The position numbers and the translations under genes are program-made. This document shows positions 9,846 to 20,506 of a DNA stretch of 64,000 bases, in pieces. The stretch's first letter is position 1, and each line of letters opens with the position of its first letter. The stretch lies in NCBI RefSeq assembly GCF_964237555.1, contig NC_091444.1:16150497-16214496 (forward strand), written 5' to 3'. Origin of the DNA: Oryctolagus cuniculus. Taxonomy: Eukaryota > Chordata > Mammalia > Lagomorpha > Leporidae. The notes under the pieces were generated by a model that was not told where the DNA came from, ran no database searches, and saw nothing but the letters and a program-made list of their open reading frames with translations.

Positions 9846-12169
9846 TTAAAATCGTAGTTTTACAACCAGCCAAAGCTTGGGTTTATCATGTCGCTCTCAC
9901 TAGTGAGGAACTAACAGACACACAGCCATGTGCTAGGAACACCACATTTTCTGTTCAACGACTGATCACCATCTGCCAGGACAGGGTAACGAGGTGAGAG
10001 CCCGCTGAGGTGCCTGAGAAGTCAAACACTTGAGGTCTAGGGGAGGCGCTGGTCAAGAAGTGGATGGGCCCAGGAGAAACGCAGGTGCAGACAATGGGGC
10101 ACCTCAACCACCCTGAGAGGGCCGAGAAGGGAGTGGTCACTGGAGTCTGGCACTAGGAAAGGCTGTTGGAGTCAAGATGACCCTACAGGAGCCCTGCACC
10201 TTCTGTGGAGGGGCGTGGCCATGCTGAAGCCACACCCACACCTCTCTTCCCACTCCTCTCCAGCAGGCATCGCCAATCACCCAAACCCAACCTACAGGCA
10301 GGGGGCAGGGGCGTCCTGGGGTACAGGGTAGACGGGGCAGGCATGCAGGAGATCTGAGGGGCAGATGGAAAGTCTTCCCCCTAAGTGGGAAGACAGGGTC
10401 TTCAACAGCCTCTAGTTTTGCCTCATTTTTGTTTCATCAATATCTCCCTAGACAACAGGATCAGCTTGGTTCCCTCTCTAGCTAGAACAGCTCTAACCTA
10501 AGACATTAATCCCTCAGCACGCCTGGGTAACATAATGCCTGGGCCCCCCACCTCCTGCCTAAACACATACACACAATCAAAAATTTCCACTTAAACCCCA
10601 GGAGATGCTTACTCTCACCCCACGGAAAACGCCCGTTGTTGAGTGGCGGCACTCTCCAAAGAGAGTAACTAAAGCTCTTGGTTTGTTCCCTGTACACGCC
10701 AGGTGAGCAATGCACCTACTCTGGAGCGATGACAGCTTTTTGGCTGCCGTGAGCCCTGGAAATATCGATCAGAGAAAAATCCTCGGACGCTTGCATCTCC
10801 TGAATCTGCTTACTGCAGCCCTTCGTCCTGGCCGGCCGGGAGAGCACCAGCCTTTTTGTTATCATGATAAATTACCCTCCCTTGTAGGTCACCCTTTTCT
10901 ACCTAAAGTCACAATTTGCTCCTTGCTTCAGGTCACAACCTGATTTTTCAGGGTGACAGATTTATTGCTTGCTATGTGCTCCAAAAAACAAATCGCCAAC
11001 ATTGCTCAAATACCATCCTGTCACAATAACGTTGGGCGTTTTCCAAGGGGAGTGCCATCCACACTAACTGCATTTCCACATTTCTCTGCACCCCTAGGCT
11101 GCCAGCTGAAGCAACGGAGAAGCAGCTGTCTGCCGGCCTCCTCTTGGGCTGGGGGCTGGGGGGTGCGGGGTGGGGGGAGAATCTTTTCTTTTTTTGCAGG
11201 AGGTTCAGAAAGCTGAATCTTTATGCAGCCCAGCCCGCTACGATGTATCCCCAGTCAGCGACGTCAGCGACCTGTTCCTTCTTCAGTTCCCCCAGAGAAC
11301 TACACCTTCCCAATAGGGGCACTAGGATCACCAAGAAAAAAAAAAAAAAAACCTTTAGCCTCTTTCCCTGTCTTGACTGATCCATCTGAAAAGTTATCAC
11401 ATCTCCCAAATACGCCTCAGACCCACCAGGGTGAGGTATCCTCCAACAACAGAAAACCATTCAATGGTTTCCAAAAACAGTAAAATATATTAATTTTTAA
11501 AATCACTAATAAAAATAGAGTGAAAACTAAGTGCATGATTTATCGAGAAGGAACCTCAACAACATAGAAAAAGTCACAAATAAGTATATATTGCAGGATC
11601 CTGCTTACACAGAACATGGAAACACTAATTATAATATGAAACAATAATTCTCTTGTCAGAAATGACAGTCTATAGCAGGCTGTTTGAGAAGGTTAAATAT
11701 AGTCATTGACAAAGGATAGCATTACAATAATCCAAAGAGCTTAATTGGCTTCCTTTTTAACTCTAGAATCAGGCAACTTCATTCCGTGAAAGAGAACGAG
11801 TGTTCAGATGTGCTGGGCAGAAGTTGCTTACATTGACTAAAGAACAGAAAGTAACTGGATCAGTTCAAAGCTGCTGTTCGGCAGAGACAGAAGGAGAGAA
11901 AAGTAACTGCTGAGCTAACACTGGATTACTTCAGGTTACTTGTGAGGACGCAAGGCTAAGACAGGAAACCCCACGTATGTAGGAAACATGGCTGTTCCCT
12001 CTCCTGTCTCCTGATTTCTCGAAAGGTTGGATAAATGGTTAGTGTCAGTTTGATGACTTAGAACTTGGGGTGATTCCATGTTGGTTTTTAGCCTGTTCTC
12101 TTGGGCCCCAGTGCAAGAGCTTAGTCCCCTGGACTCCAATGATGTTTAACACCGTTACTCAACACGTCT
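9846..12169. other. long single-copy block
   Basis: 2.3 kb without a CSINE. Small features include a perfect palindrome 'ttatcatgataa' (10859-10870), 'ggccggcc' (10830-10837), a direct repeat of 'gtcagcgac' near 11252-11269 and an A-run near 11335-11351. I find no supported gene. Open frames here are short and unlike known proteins. Confidence 0.45.
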
Positions 12170-12470
12170 TTCAGACACTGAGTGTGTGCACCCTCCCATT
12201 GTGGAGTCTGATCGCCAAGGTGAGAGCCTTGGGCAAGGGATGTGGTCAGGAGGGTGGATGCCCCCGAAAGAAGAAGCCAGCACTGCTTCCTCTCCCTCCT
12301 CTCCCTCCTCCTCCCCCATCAGGTGCAGTAAGATGAGAATACAGAGGTCTGTAACCTGGAAGAGGGCCCTCATCAGAACCCAACCATGACCTGCACACGC
12401 TCCAGAAATGCAATAAATAAATTTCTGTGTTTACAAGCCACACTCACGTACAGTGCTTCATTACAAACAC
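12170..12470 (+). mobile_element. MaLR LTR remnant (MST/MLT1 type)
   Basis: 'agagggccctcatcagaac' followed by 'ctccagaaatgcaataaataaatttctgtgtttacaagccac' reads as the 3' part of a MaLR LTR, including its poly(A) signal. The 5' part is barely recognisable. A CT-rich patch sits at 12286-12320. Confidence 0.65.
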
Positions 12471-12510
12471 CCATAATGACTGTGGCAATGTCTTTTCTTC
12501 TCTGCATTCT

Positions 12511-12825
12511 TTTTTTTTTTAATTAATTTATTTGAAATGCAGAGTTACAGAGAGGCAGAGAGAGAAAGAGAGAGGGAGAGGTCTTCCACCCCAAATGGCC
12601 ACAATGGCTAAAGTTGGGCCGATATGAAGCCAGGAGCCAGGAGCTTCTTCCAGGTCTCCCACATGGGTGCAGGGGCCCAAGCACTTGGGTCATCTTCCGC
12701 TGCTTTCCCAGGCCGTAGCAGAGAGCTGGATTAGAAGTGGAGCAGCCAGGACTAGAACCGGCGTCCATATGGGATGCCGGCGCCATGGGCGGAGGACTAA
12801 CCTACTGCAGCAGAGCGCCAGCCCC
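12511..12825 (-). mobile_element. CSINE, classic form, full length
   Basis: T10 tail, intact core and a head ending 'gcgccagcccc'. 'tctgcattct' (12501-12510) and 'tctgcacttct' (12831-12841) look like a slightly diverged TSD. Confidence 0.93.
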
Positions 12826-12869
12826 AGGGATCTGCACTTCTAATCTCATTCTAAAGTATACTTTCTCTA

Positions 12870-12935
12870 TCCCCTACTAAACAATTATTAGCTCCTATAC
12901 TGTGTGCTAAGCATTGTGCTAGCCTTGTTCATACA
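12870..12935 (-). mobile_element. L2 or MIR fragment
   Basis: 'actgtgtgctaagcattgtg' matches the 'ctatgtgccaggcactgt' string shared by reversed L2 and MIR ends. It is too short to choose between them. Confidence 0.4.
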
Positions 12936-13016
12936 AACATGACTGGGTAAAACCTGGAATCTCAGAGGGTTACTAGAGAGAGGATGAAGAAACAAATATT
13001 TATGAATTCCAAGATT

Positions 13017-13296
13017 GGGGCTAGCATTGTGGCATAAGGGGTTAAGCCACTGCCTGCAATACCAGCATCCCAAGTGGATGCCAGTTTGAGTCCTGGCTGC
13101 TCCTCTTCTGATCCAACTCCCTGCTAATGCACCTAGGAAAGCAGCAGAAGATGGCCCAAGTGCTTGGGCCCCCACTATCACGTGGGAGACCCAGATGGAG
13201 TTCCAGACATGGATTTGGCTTGGCCCAGCTCTGGTCATTGTGGCCATTTGGAGACTCTGTAACTCTGCCTTTCAAATAAATAAATAAATAAATAAA
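13017..13296 (+). mobile_element. CSINE with internal deletion
   Basis: Complete head and core, but the stretch between 'gtggccatttgg' and 'tctgtaactctgcc' lacks the usual CT tract. The (AAAT)n tail runs straight into a purine repeat. Confidence 0.92.

Positions 13297-13330
<34 letters not shown>
13295..13330 (+). repeat. (GA)n microsatellite
   Basis: About 36 bases of GA with one interrupting 'aaa', sprouting directly from the tail of the preceding SINE. Confidence 0.85.
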
Positions 13331-13629
13331 GTGTCCCAGGGTCCTACAGGAAAACAAGAGAAAACACCTAATCCTTCCTGCAGGCAGATTTGGGAAGCCT
13401 CATGGATGAGGATTTGTTTTGCCCTCGCTTGGTTTTTGGTTGTGGTTCCTTTTTGTTTTCCAGCAGATGATCGGGAGCTCACCAGCAGGATAAAGCAGAG
13501 GGCCGCCATGCAGGAAGGAGCAAGTACAAAGCATGGAAAGGGAAACTGGCGCCGTGCGTGCGGGAACCGAGGCGGGTGAGCTCAGACACTGCCAGGTCCC
13601 ACAGCCGTGCCCTTTGACACGCCAGACCG
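13331..13629. other. single-copy sequence
   Basis: No recognised repeat or exon. Short frames are open but overlap in conflicting directions. Confidence 0.4.
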
Positions 13630-13822
13630 CAGTCAGCCGAGTACAGCCTGTTCTTTAAATAAAGCTGCGGGGCACACAGCAGCGCCGGGTCGTTGACGTA
13701 CGTCCGTGGCCACTTTCCACTGCAATGGCAGGAGCGAGGAGTTACAACAGAGACCCTGGGACCACAAAGCCTAGAACGCTTGCCCCGTACGTACGTAGCC
13801 CTTTACAGGAAGGGCTCAGCCG
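13630..13822. mobile_element. hAT-Charlie-type DNA transposon remnant
   Basis: The order 'tacagcctgttctttaaata', 'cactgcaatggcaggagcg', 'gttacaacagagaccctgg', 'ccacaaagcctagaa', 'ccctttacagg' follows a mammalian non-autonomous Charlie element. The subfamily cannot be named from memory with certainty. Confidence 0.6.
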
Positions 13823-14470
13823 CCTTGCAACAACGTGCAACAGGACAATGGGTGTAAGGTTTCAGAGCCTGTGCAGAACCCGCAGGCACCGCGCTCAGGG
13901 GCTGAGTATTGAGGCGGTGAGACCGAACGCCGCGCCTCGGCGCGAAGCAGAGATCAGCGGAAGACGCTATTACTCATTCTGCTTTGCACCTGCTGGACAA
14001 TATTCCGCAGGGAGCATCTCCCAAGCGGCTCCGCCCTTTCTGTTACTATGGCCACTCCGGGTCTTCCCAGGCTTTTTCTGCTCTCTCATGGCCATGACTA
14101 CTTTGAATCTTACATTTCTCTTAGTCCACACCTGTGAGGATTCCTCTGTGATAAAGCCCAAGAGAGGATTGTCAAGTCACCGCATATGCTCACATTTAGG
14201 GTTACCGGGTCATGCCAAACGGTCTCCAAAAGCCAGCGAGAAAAATGTACGCCTCTCCAGCTACCACGCCATGAGGGAGGAAGGCCCACGCGGAGACGGT
14301 GGCTGTGCACTCGGCAACTGATGTGCCTGCTTTCAAATCTCGGCTCGGCCACTGTTTCTGCCGTGTGACCTTGCCGAAGTTTCGTAACCAGTCTGTGCCT
14401 CAGCTTCCGCATATCTTACAGGAGATAATGATAGAACATATCCTGCAGGGCTGTTAAGAGACTTAAATGA

Positions 14471-15282
14471 GGGGCCGGTGCTGTGGGGTAAGAGGTTAAG
14501 CCTCCACCTGCAGCACTGGCATCCTGTGTGGGCACTTGTGGGGAGCAACTCGGACTAGACTAAGTTACTGGAATTAAGACTTATTCTATGCATCTGCTCT
14601 CCCACAATATGGCGCTGAGAAGGGAAACAGCTTCTACACAGCTGCCTCCAGTTCAACCAATAAACTGTAGGACCTGCTCCTGATTGGAGGAGAGCAGCGT
14701 ACTCGGCATGTGGGTAGCAGAGTTGGGATTGGTGGAAGAGGACTATAAAGGAGGAGAGAGACAACATGCACCAGGAACATCTAAGGGGAACATCTATCTG
14801 AAGGAACACCTGAGCAGCCCCCGAGAGAGCCGGCCAGCGGTGTGCCGCTCCCCTGCAGAAGTGGGGAATGTGGCAGGGGGAACCGCCCTTCCACGGAGGT
14901 GGAAGGGTCGGTAGCCAACCCGGGAAGAACCAGCAGCAAACCCGGGGAGGGCCGAGCAGACAAAAGAACAGCGCAGGGTCCTGTGTCGTTCCTCCACGAA
15001 GACGGGGAGCGACAGGCACTGGTTCGAGTCCGGCTGCTCCTCTTCTGATCCAGCTCTCTGCTATGGCTGGGAAAGCAGTGGAGAATGGCCCAAGTCCTTG
15101 GGCCCCTGCACCTGCGTGGGAGACCCGGAGGAAGCTCCTGGTTGCTGGCTTTGGATCAGCCTAGCTCCAGCCATTGCAGCCACTTTTGGGTGTGAACCAG
15201 CAGGTGGAAGACCTCTCTCTCTCTGTCTCTCCCTCTCTCTGTGACTGCCTCTCAAATCAATATTTAAAAAAAAAAAAAAAAA
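14471..15282 (+). mobile_element. CSINE interrupted by a solo LTR
   Basis: The head (14471-14536) stops at 'gtgtgggcact' and resumes at 15015 with 'ggcactggttcgagtccgg', the B box. The core, CT tract and an A17 tail end at 15282. Its own TSD is 'ttaaatgag'/'ttacatgag' within the MIR. Confidence 0.95.
14537..15014 (+). mobile_element. solo LTR, ERV family A (copy 2)
   Basis: 478 bp, TGTGGGGAGCAACTCGG to GGGGAGCGACA, flanked by a perfect 6-bp TSD 'ggcact' (14531-14536 and 15015-15020). A 6-bp TSD, TG...CA ends and an IAP-like 'aatatggcgctga' point to a class II (beta-like) retrovirus. U3 holds 'ccaataaa' and two 'gattgg' boxes. TATA is at 'gactataaagg'. The last 31 bases of U5 are nearly an inverted repeat (TGTCG...CGACA). 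I infer that this may be the LTR of the rabbit betaretrovirus RERV-H, a name given from memory. No internal region remains. Confidence 0.93.
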
Positions 15283-15336
15283 GAATTACATGAGCTTACG
15301 AAGCATGGAAAACAATGCCTAAAGAGTATTACACAC

Positions 15337-15615
15337 TTTTTATTTATTTACTTGGAAGGGAGACAGAGATAGACAAAGAGACAACCCTCATCGCTGGTTC
15401 ACCCCCCAAAATGTCTACGATGGGCAAGGTTAGGCTGGACCAACCAGGAGTTGGGAATGCCATCCATGTCTCCCAGGTGGATGGTAGGGGCCAGATCATG
15501 CTAGCCAGCACCTGCCTCTCAGGTGCATATCAGCAGGAATCTGGAGTCAGGAGCAGAGTTAGGACTCAAATCCAGGCCCTTGGAAATGGGAAATAGGTGT
15601 TCCAGGAAGCATCTT
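15337..15615 (-). mobile_element. CSINE, divergent old form
   Basis: Tail 'tttttatttatttacttgg', 'cgctggttcaccccccaaaa' and 'tatcagcaggaatctggag' are readable on the minus strand. The head is lost after about 15590. Confidence 0.8.
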
Positions 15616-15656
15616 CACTGTTGCTTGCCCTCTATATGATTGTTAAAATGTAGACT

Positions 15657-15980
15657 GGGGGTTGACGCTTTGGTGTAGTGGGTAAAGCCACCGCCTGCAG
15701 TGCCAGCATCCCATATGGGCACTGGTTTGAGACCCAGCTGCACCACTTCCAATCCAGCTCCCTGTTAATGCACCTGGGAAAGCAGTGGAGGATGGTCCAA
15801 GTGCTTGGGCCCCTGCCCCCACCTGGGAGACCTGCAGGAAGCTCCTGGCCCCAGCTCCAGCCATTACAGTAAGTGAACCAGTGGATGGGAGATCTCTCTG
15901 TATATATCTCCTCCTCTCTCTCTGAAATTCTGCCTTTCAAATAAATAAATAAATCTTTAAAAATAAATAAAAGAAAAGAA
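15657..15980 (+). mobile_element. CSINE, classic form
   Basis: Full head with 'ggtgtagtgggtaaagcc', but the segment between 'gctcctggcccc' and 'gtgaaccagtgg' is shortened. The tail is (AAAT)n with a second A-rich run to 15980. Confidence 0.92.
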
Positions 15981-16598
15981 AGTCTGGTGGTGATGAACTC
16001 GTCCCTTGTGGTTGTCACCGGCCCTTCTCAGAGTCCCCACTCCCATCTTTTGCCATTTTCTCGTTCAGCTGTTTGTCTACTTACTGATTTGTTGAGATTC
16101 TGTTACTGTGCTAGTCAGCTATCATTTGCACATGCTGCAAATCTCTCTTCCCAGCTTGTAGTTTATCTTGTTCACTCATTTTATGCCATAAACAGTACAG
16201 ATATTAACTTCAGGAAAACACGAATTTTCCCAAAAAATTTTCCATACACTTGAAAAGCAATGCCCTAATAGTTGAAGTGATTTATTCCAGAAAAACAGGC
16301 AGCCAACCTTCCTAAGACAATTCCTTGATTTCTCCCTCAGCTTGTTATTATTAAATCAAGCATCAACCAAGTCCTTAAATCAAACTAAATTTATAACTGA
16401 CATTCATCAAAAATAACAAACTCGGTGATGAACGGAGACATAAAACACAATTCCTGCCTGCATTGAGTTCAGCATCTAGCTATCGTGAAGGCACACACAC
16501 ACAAGAGATCTAAAATTACAAGGTCACGTAATTTTCAAGGTTGAAAGCCCACCATATGGATTGCCATAATTCATTTCTGTATCTAGGAAATTCACCTT
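15981..16598. other. single-copy sequence
   Basis: AT-rich with no recognised repeat. A short (CA)n lies at 16493-16502. Confidence 0.4.
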
Positions 16599-16925
16599 CT
16601 AAGATATATTTGTTTATACATTCAAAAGGCAGAATGAGCAAGAGAGAGAGAGAGATTAAGACAGAAGGATCTTCCACTGGCTGGAACAAATGCCTGCAAC
16701 AGCCAGGGTTGGGCCAGGCTGAAGCCAGGAGCCAAGAACTCCATCCAGACTTCCCAAAGAGGTGGCAGGGACCCAAGTACTTGGGCCATCCTCTGCTGCC
16801 TTCCCAGGCACATTAGCAGGAAGCTGGATCCTAAGCAGAGGAGCTGGGACTTGAACCAGCATTCATATATGGGACATGGGCATGGCAGGTGGCACCTTAA
16901 CCCTCGGTGCCACCATGCTGGCCCC
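16599..16925 (-). mobile_element. CSINE, classic form
   Basis: Tail 'aagatatatttgtttataca', core, and an unusual duplicated-looking head ('tatatgggacatgggcatgg'). It ends at 'ctggcccc'. The flanks share 'aggaaa'. Confidence 0.9.
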
Positions 16926-17215
16926 AGGAAAATAATTTCATCAGTCAAGCAAACGAAGAGCGCATAGTGGTGAAAACTTTGCTCCTGCTGGGTTGCTGGG
17001 GATCCTTGACGATCCACGGGTCCCCACCATGAAAGAAGAGGATTTGTGCTGTTGGAGTTATTAGTTCACGGTGGGGACAGCTGTCAGGGTGTCCAGGAGG
17101 ACGCCCAGGCTGCAGGTGAGTCACTGTTCTATCGTGACTCACCATGTGCCAGTCACTTACGGTTTCAAACTTACTACACACACTGGGCAATTTCTATCCT
17201 TCTAAAATGTTTATT

Positions 17216-17544
17216 GGGGCCAGTGTTGTGGCATAGCAGGTTAAACCACCACTTGCAATGCTGGCTTCCCGCATCAGAGTGCTGGTTCAAGTCCTGGCTC
17301 ATCTACTTCCAGTCTAGCTCAGTGCTAATGCGCTGGGAAGCAGCAGATAATGGCAAAGTACTTGAGTCCCTGCCACCCATGTGGGAGACCAGGATGGTGT
17401 TCCTGGCTCTTTACTTCTGTCTGGCCAGCCCTGTCATGGATGATCAGCAGATAGAAATTCTCGCTTTCTTCCCCTCTCTTGGTTTCTCTGCCTCTCCCCT
17501 TTCTCTGGTGCTCTGTCTCTCGAACAAATCTTTTTTTAAAAAAA
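17216..17544 (+). mobile_element. CSINE, classic form
   Basis: Head 'ggggccagtgttgtggcatag', core, CT-rich stretch and 'tctcgaacaaatctttttttaaa'. Divergence is moderate. 'gtttatt' before and 'gcgtatt' after hint at a worn TSD. Confidence 0.9.
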
Positions 17545-17556
17545 GCGTATTGTCAA

Positions 17557-17880
17557 GGCCAGCATTGTGGCGTATTGGGTAAAGCCAGCGCCTGCAGCAC
17601 CAGCATCCCAAATGGGTGCCGATTCAAGTCCCGGCTGCTCTACTACCAATCCAGCTCTCTGCTATGCCCTGGGAAAGCAGTAGGAGATGGCCCAAGTCTT
17701 TGGGATCCTACACCTGCAAGGGAGGCCTGGAAGAAGCTCCTGGCTTCAAATCAGCCCAGCTTTGGCTATCATGGCCATTTGGGGAGTGACCCAGTAGGTC
17801 AAAGACCAACTGATCTCTCTCTCTCTGCCTCTGCCCCTCTAACTTTGCCTTTCAGGTAAATACATTAATCTTTACCAAAA
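17557..17880 (+). mobile_element. CSINE, classic form
   Basis: A second full copy only 12 bases after the previous one, same orientation. The tail 'aggtaaatacattaatcttt' leads into an AAAAAG/GAAA purine repeat. Confidence 0.92.
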
Positions 17881-17930
17881 AAGAAAAAGAAAAAGAAAGA
17901 GAAAGAGAGAGAAAGAAGCTTATAGTCCAT
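17876..17930 (+). repeat. (AAAAG)n/(GAAA)n purine repeat
   Basis: About 55 bases of pure purine on the plus strand, grown from a SINE tail. Confidence 0.85.
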
Positions 17931-18300
17931 TTCTGTGGAAAAAAAGTCAGAAAAAAATCTCATGAGAATTACTTGAGTTTTTCAAGGATCTTTCTATATA
18001 AGTCATGAATGATAAATTCAAGTTATTTTTAATTATTTTTATTCTTAATCATTTTGTGACCCAAATATGGCCTCTGTGGAGTCTAAGTATTTAAAGTCTA
18101 TGGTGTTTGTTTCAAATTAATCCAACTTTGGTCCTTGGTTCCATATCAGCTTCAGAGAACAAGAGATATTTAAAAACATAATTTTCTCTGGTCATTAAAA
18201 ATATCACAATTTGCCAACCCAAACTTGTTCAAAGTTCTTTTAAGCATTGTTAGATACCAAAAGACAACGGTAGGCACAAGTATTTAAATTCTCACTTGTT
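17931..18300. other. AT-rich single-copy sequence
   Basis: 370 bases, AT-rich, with no recognised repeat or coding signal. Confidence 0.4.
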
Positions 18301-18445
18301 ATTTCAATTGAACAAATATTTGTAGTGATACCAGTAATAGCTACTATTCAACAAATGCCTATGTACAAGTCCTAAGCAAGGTATTTTATATAGATGACTT
18401 TATGCTACCTTAACAGTAACTATGAGGCAGGTACATTTTTTAGAG
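18301..18445 (-). mobile_element. MIR fragment
   Basis: 'taatagctactattcaaca', 'atgcctatgtacaagtccta' and 'actatgaggcaggtacattt' match the reversed MIR order (taatagctaacatttattg ... ctatgaggtaggtac). Confidence 0.7.
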
Positions 18446-18479
18446 CCAATCTGAATTAGGGCTGCTCTACTCAAGTCCA

Positions 18480-18720
18480 TACACATTTCTCGTGTACCTG
18501 TAACACACAAAGCGCTGCCCAAGGCATCTGGGAGCCTGTAAAGATTGCAACACAAGGGATCATGCTGCAAGAGACAGAGCTACGAGCAACTACAAAAGAA
18601 ATACGATGGCTTTGGCAGCTCAAAGACAAGAGTGACAACATCTCGGAAGGAATCCGGAAAAGCTTCATTGAGCAAATGTCAGTGTCTAATGGCTTTAAAC
18701 CCAAGGAAGCCCCTCCCCTT
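18480..18720 (-). mobile_element. L2 fragment
   Basis: 'ggaaaagcttcattgagca' followed by 'aatgtcagtgtctaatgg' corresponds to reversed L2 ('ggaaggcttcctggaggaggtgacatttgagctg'). Divergence is high. Confidence 0.5.
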
Positions 18721-18849
18721 CCTCCCCTCACCAGGCAATTCACAGGAGTGTTAGCAGAAGCACTGTGGCAGCAGACTCTGCCCACAGAAACTCCCTCTGT
18801 ATTTGTAGCACCGGCTATCTAATCGCCACATGCACCCCCCACACACATC

Positions 18850-19089
18850 TCTGCTGTGTGGCCTGGGAAGGCAGTAGAAGATGGCCCAACTGCTTGGGCC
18901 CCTGTACCAGCATGGGAGACCCAGAAGAGGCTCCTGGCTCCGGATCAGTGCAGTTCCAGCTGTTGCAGCCAACTGAGCAGTGAACCAGTGGATGGAAGAC
19001 ACCTCCCTCCCTCCCTCCCTCTCTCTCTCTCTCTCTGCCTCTGTTTGACTCTGATTTTCAAATAAATAGTCTAAAAAAATAAAATAAAA
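18850..19089 (+). mobile_element. CSINE, head missing
   Basis: Starts inside the core at 'tctctgctgtgtggcctggg'. The tRNA-like head is absent. The CT tract includes (CTCC)n, and the tail ends about 19089. Confidence 0.88.
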
Positions 19090-19236
19090 GTATATTCATC
19101 CTAACACTGAAACCAGCTAATGAAAAATAAAGATAACAAAAAGTATTAGATTGCAAGAAGTATGAGATTGTATATGGCAGTCCCTATGAACATACAAGGG
19201 ATTTGAAGAAAGCACTTGTACATATAATAACACCCC

Positions 19237-19564
19237 TGGGAGCCGGCGCTGTGGCATAGCAAGTAAAGCCGCTGCCTGCAGTGCCGGCATCCCATATGGG
19301 CGCTGGTTCGAGTCCTGGCTGCTCCATTTCCCATCCAGCTCTCTGCTGTGGCCTGGGAAGGCAGTAGAAGATGGCCCCAGTGCTTGGGCCACTGTACCCA
19401 TGTGGGAGACCCGGAGGAAGCTCCTGGCTCCTGGCTTTGGATAGGAGCAGCTTCGGCTGTTGTGGCCAATTGGGAGTGAACCAGCAGATGGAAGACCTCT
19501 TTCTCTCTGTCTCTCCTTCTATCTCTGTATAACTCTTTAAAATAAATAAATCTTTAAAAAAATA
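19237..19564 (+). mobile_element. CSINE, classic form, full length
   Basis: Clean head and B box (ggttcgagtcc), intact core and (AAAT)n tail. 'aataacaccc' occurs on both sides (19226-19235 and about 19565-19574): a perfect TSD. Confidence 0.96.
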
Positions 19565-19569
19565 AATAA

Positions 19570-20240
19570 CACCCAACTCCACTTGTATATTTTTTTCTTC
19601 AATTTACACTTTGTAGATGACCTGTAAAAACACACCACCAACACAGAACCACTTCTGCAGGAATCGGTATAGGGTTCCAAGGAGCCATGCAACCACTCTG
19701 TCCACTTGCACGAGCTGAGTAACAGAATTCCTCTTCTTCTGCCAATCTCTATTCTTTCTTTCTTTCTGTGGCCATCAGAAGCTAAGAACGAGGTAACCCA
19801 GAGAAAGCCACACACAGAGTGCTAATTGGAGTGGATTTTGCTGCTCTTTGGCTTATTTGTAGAAGCTGACCTCAGGCAAGAAACTGCAGAGGAAGGGGCC
19901 AGGGGCAACAAGGGGCCAGAGGCAACAAGAGGGCCATCAGAATCCCACCCCACCCCCACCCCGACTCCATTTACAGCCCCTCTCACTCAGGGCGCTACCA
20001 GCATCCAGGGAAATAAAATGGAACTTGACCCCGTGAGGATGAGCGTTGAGAGGTCCATAATTAATATATTCTTTCTTTACCACCACTCGTGGGGACCACG
20101 CGGTCTAACAGAGCTCCGTGGACTCAGAGCGATCCAGTGTGCCCTCAAGCCACCCTCAGACCTCATCCCGGCCAATCCTTTGGTTTGTATAAAATGGGTG
20201 AAGGTGAACCTAGTGACCTCTGAGGTTTCCCCACAGGTTA
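19570..20240. other. single-copy sequence
   Basis: No repeat recognised. A 228-codon frame begins at 19826 but runs through the following SINE, so it is not credible as a gene. Confidence 0.4.
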
Positions 20241-20506
20241 CTTTCCACCTTCCATCCACTGACTTGCTCCCCAAAAGGCCGCAACAGCCAGGGCTGGACC
20301 AGACCAAAGCCAGCAGCCGCGAACTCCATCTGGGTCTCGCACATGAGGGGCAGGGACACAAGCTGCTCCTGAGCTGGCATCCACTGCCTCCCAGGGTGCA
20401 TCAGCAGGACGCTGGATCGGAAATGGAGGAGCCAGGACGCGAACCGGCGTTCCAATATAGGTGTCCCAAGCGGCGGCTTAACCCGCTGTGCCACAGTGCC
20501 CACCCT
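20241..20506 (-). mobile_element. CSINE, tail missing
   Basis: Core and full head are present on the minus strand ('cttaacccgctgtgccac'). The CT tract and A-tail side are absent or degraded at 20241. Confidence 0.85.

Larger units (their letters stand above)
14311..15330 (+). mobile_element. MIR, split by a CSINE and an LTR
   Basis: The left part (14311-14470) has 'tttcaaatctcggctcggcc', 'gtgtgaccttgccgaag' and 'agggctgttaagagactta'. The right part (15283-15330) continues 'aattacatgagcttacgaag' and 'aacaatgcctaaag'. Together they follow the MIR consensus across the inserted 0.8 kb. Confidence 0.75.

Noticed and set aside
10830..10870. palindromes 'ggccggcc' and 'ttatcatgataa' as an operator pair
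   Set aside because: Short palindromes are expected by chance in 64 kb, and no related context was found.
13725..14321. 198-codon open frame on the plus strand
   Set aside because: It runs through a hAT-Charlie remnant and into MIR sequence and has no recognisable domain.
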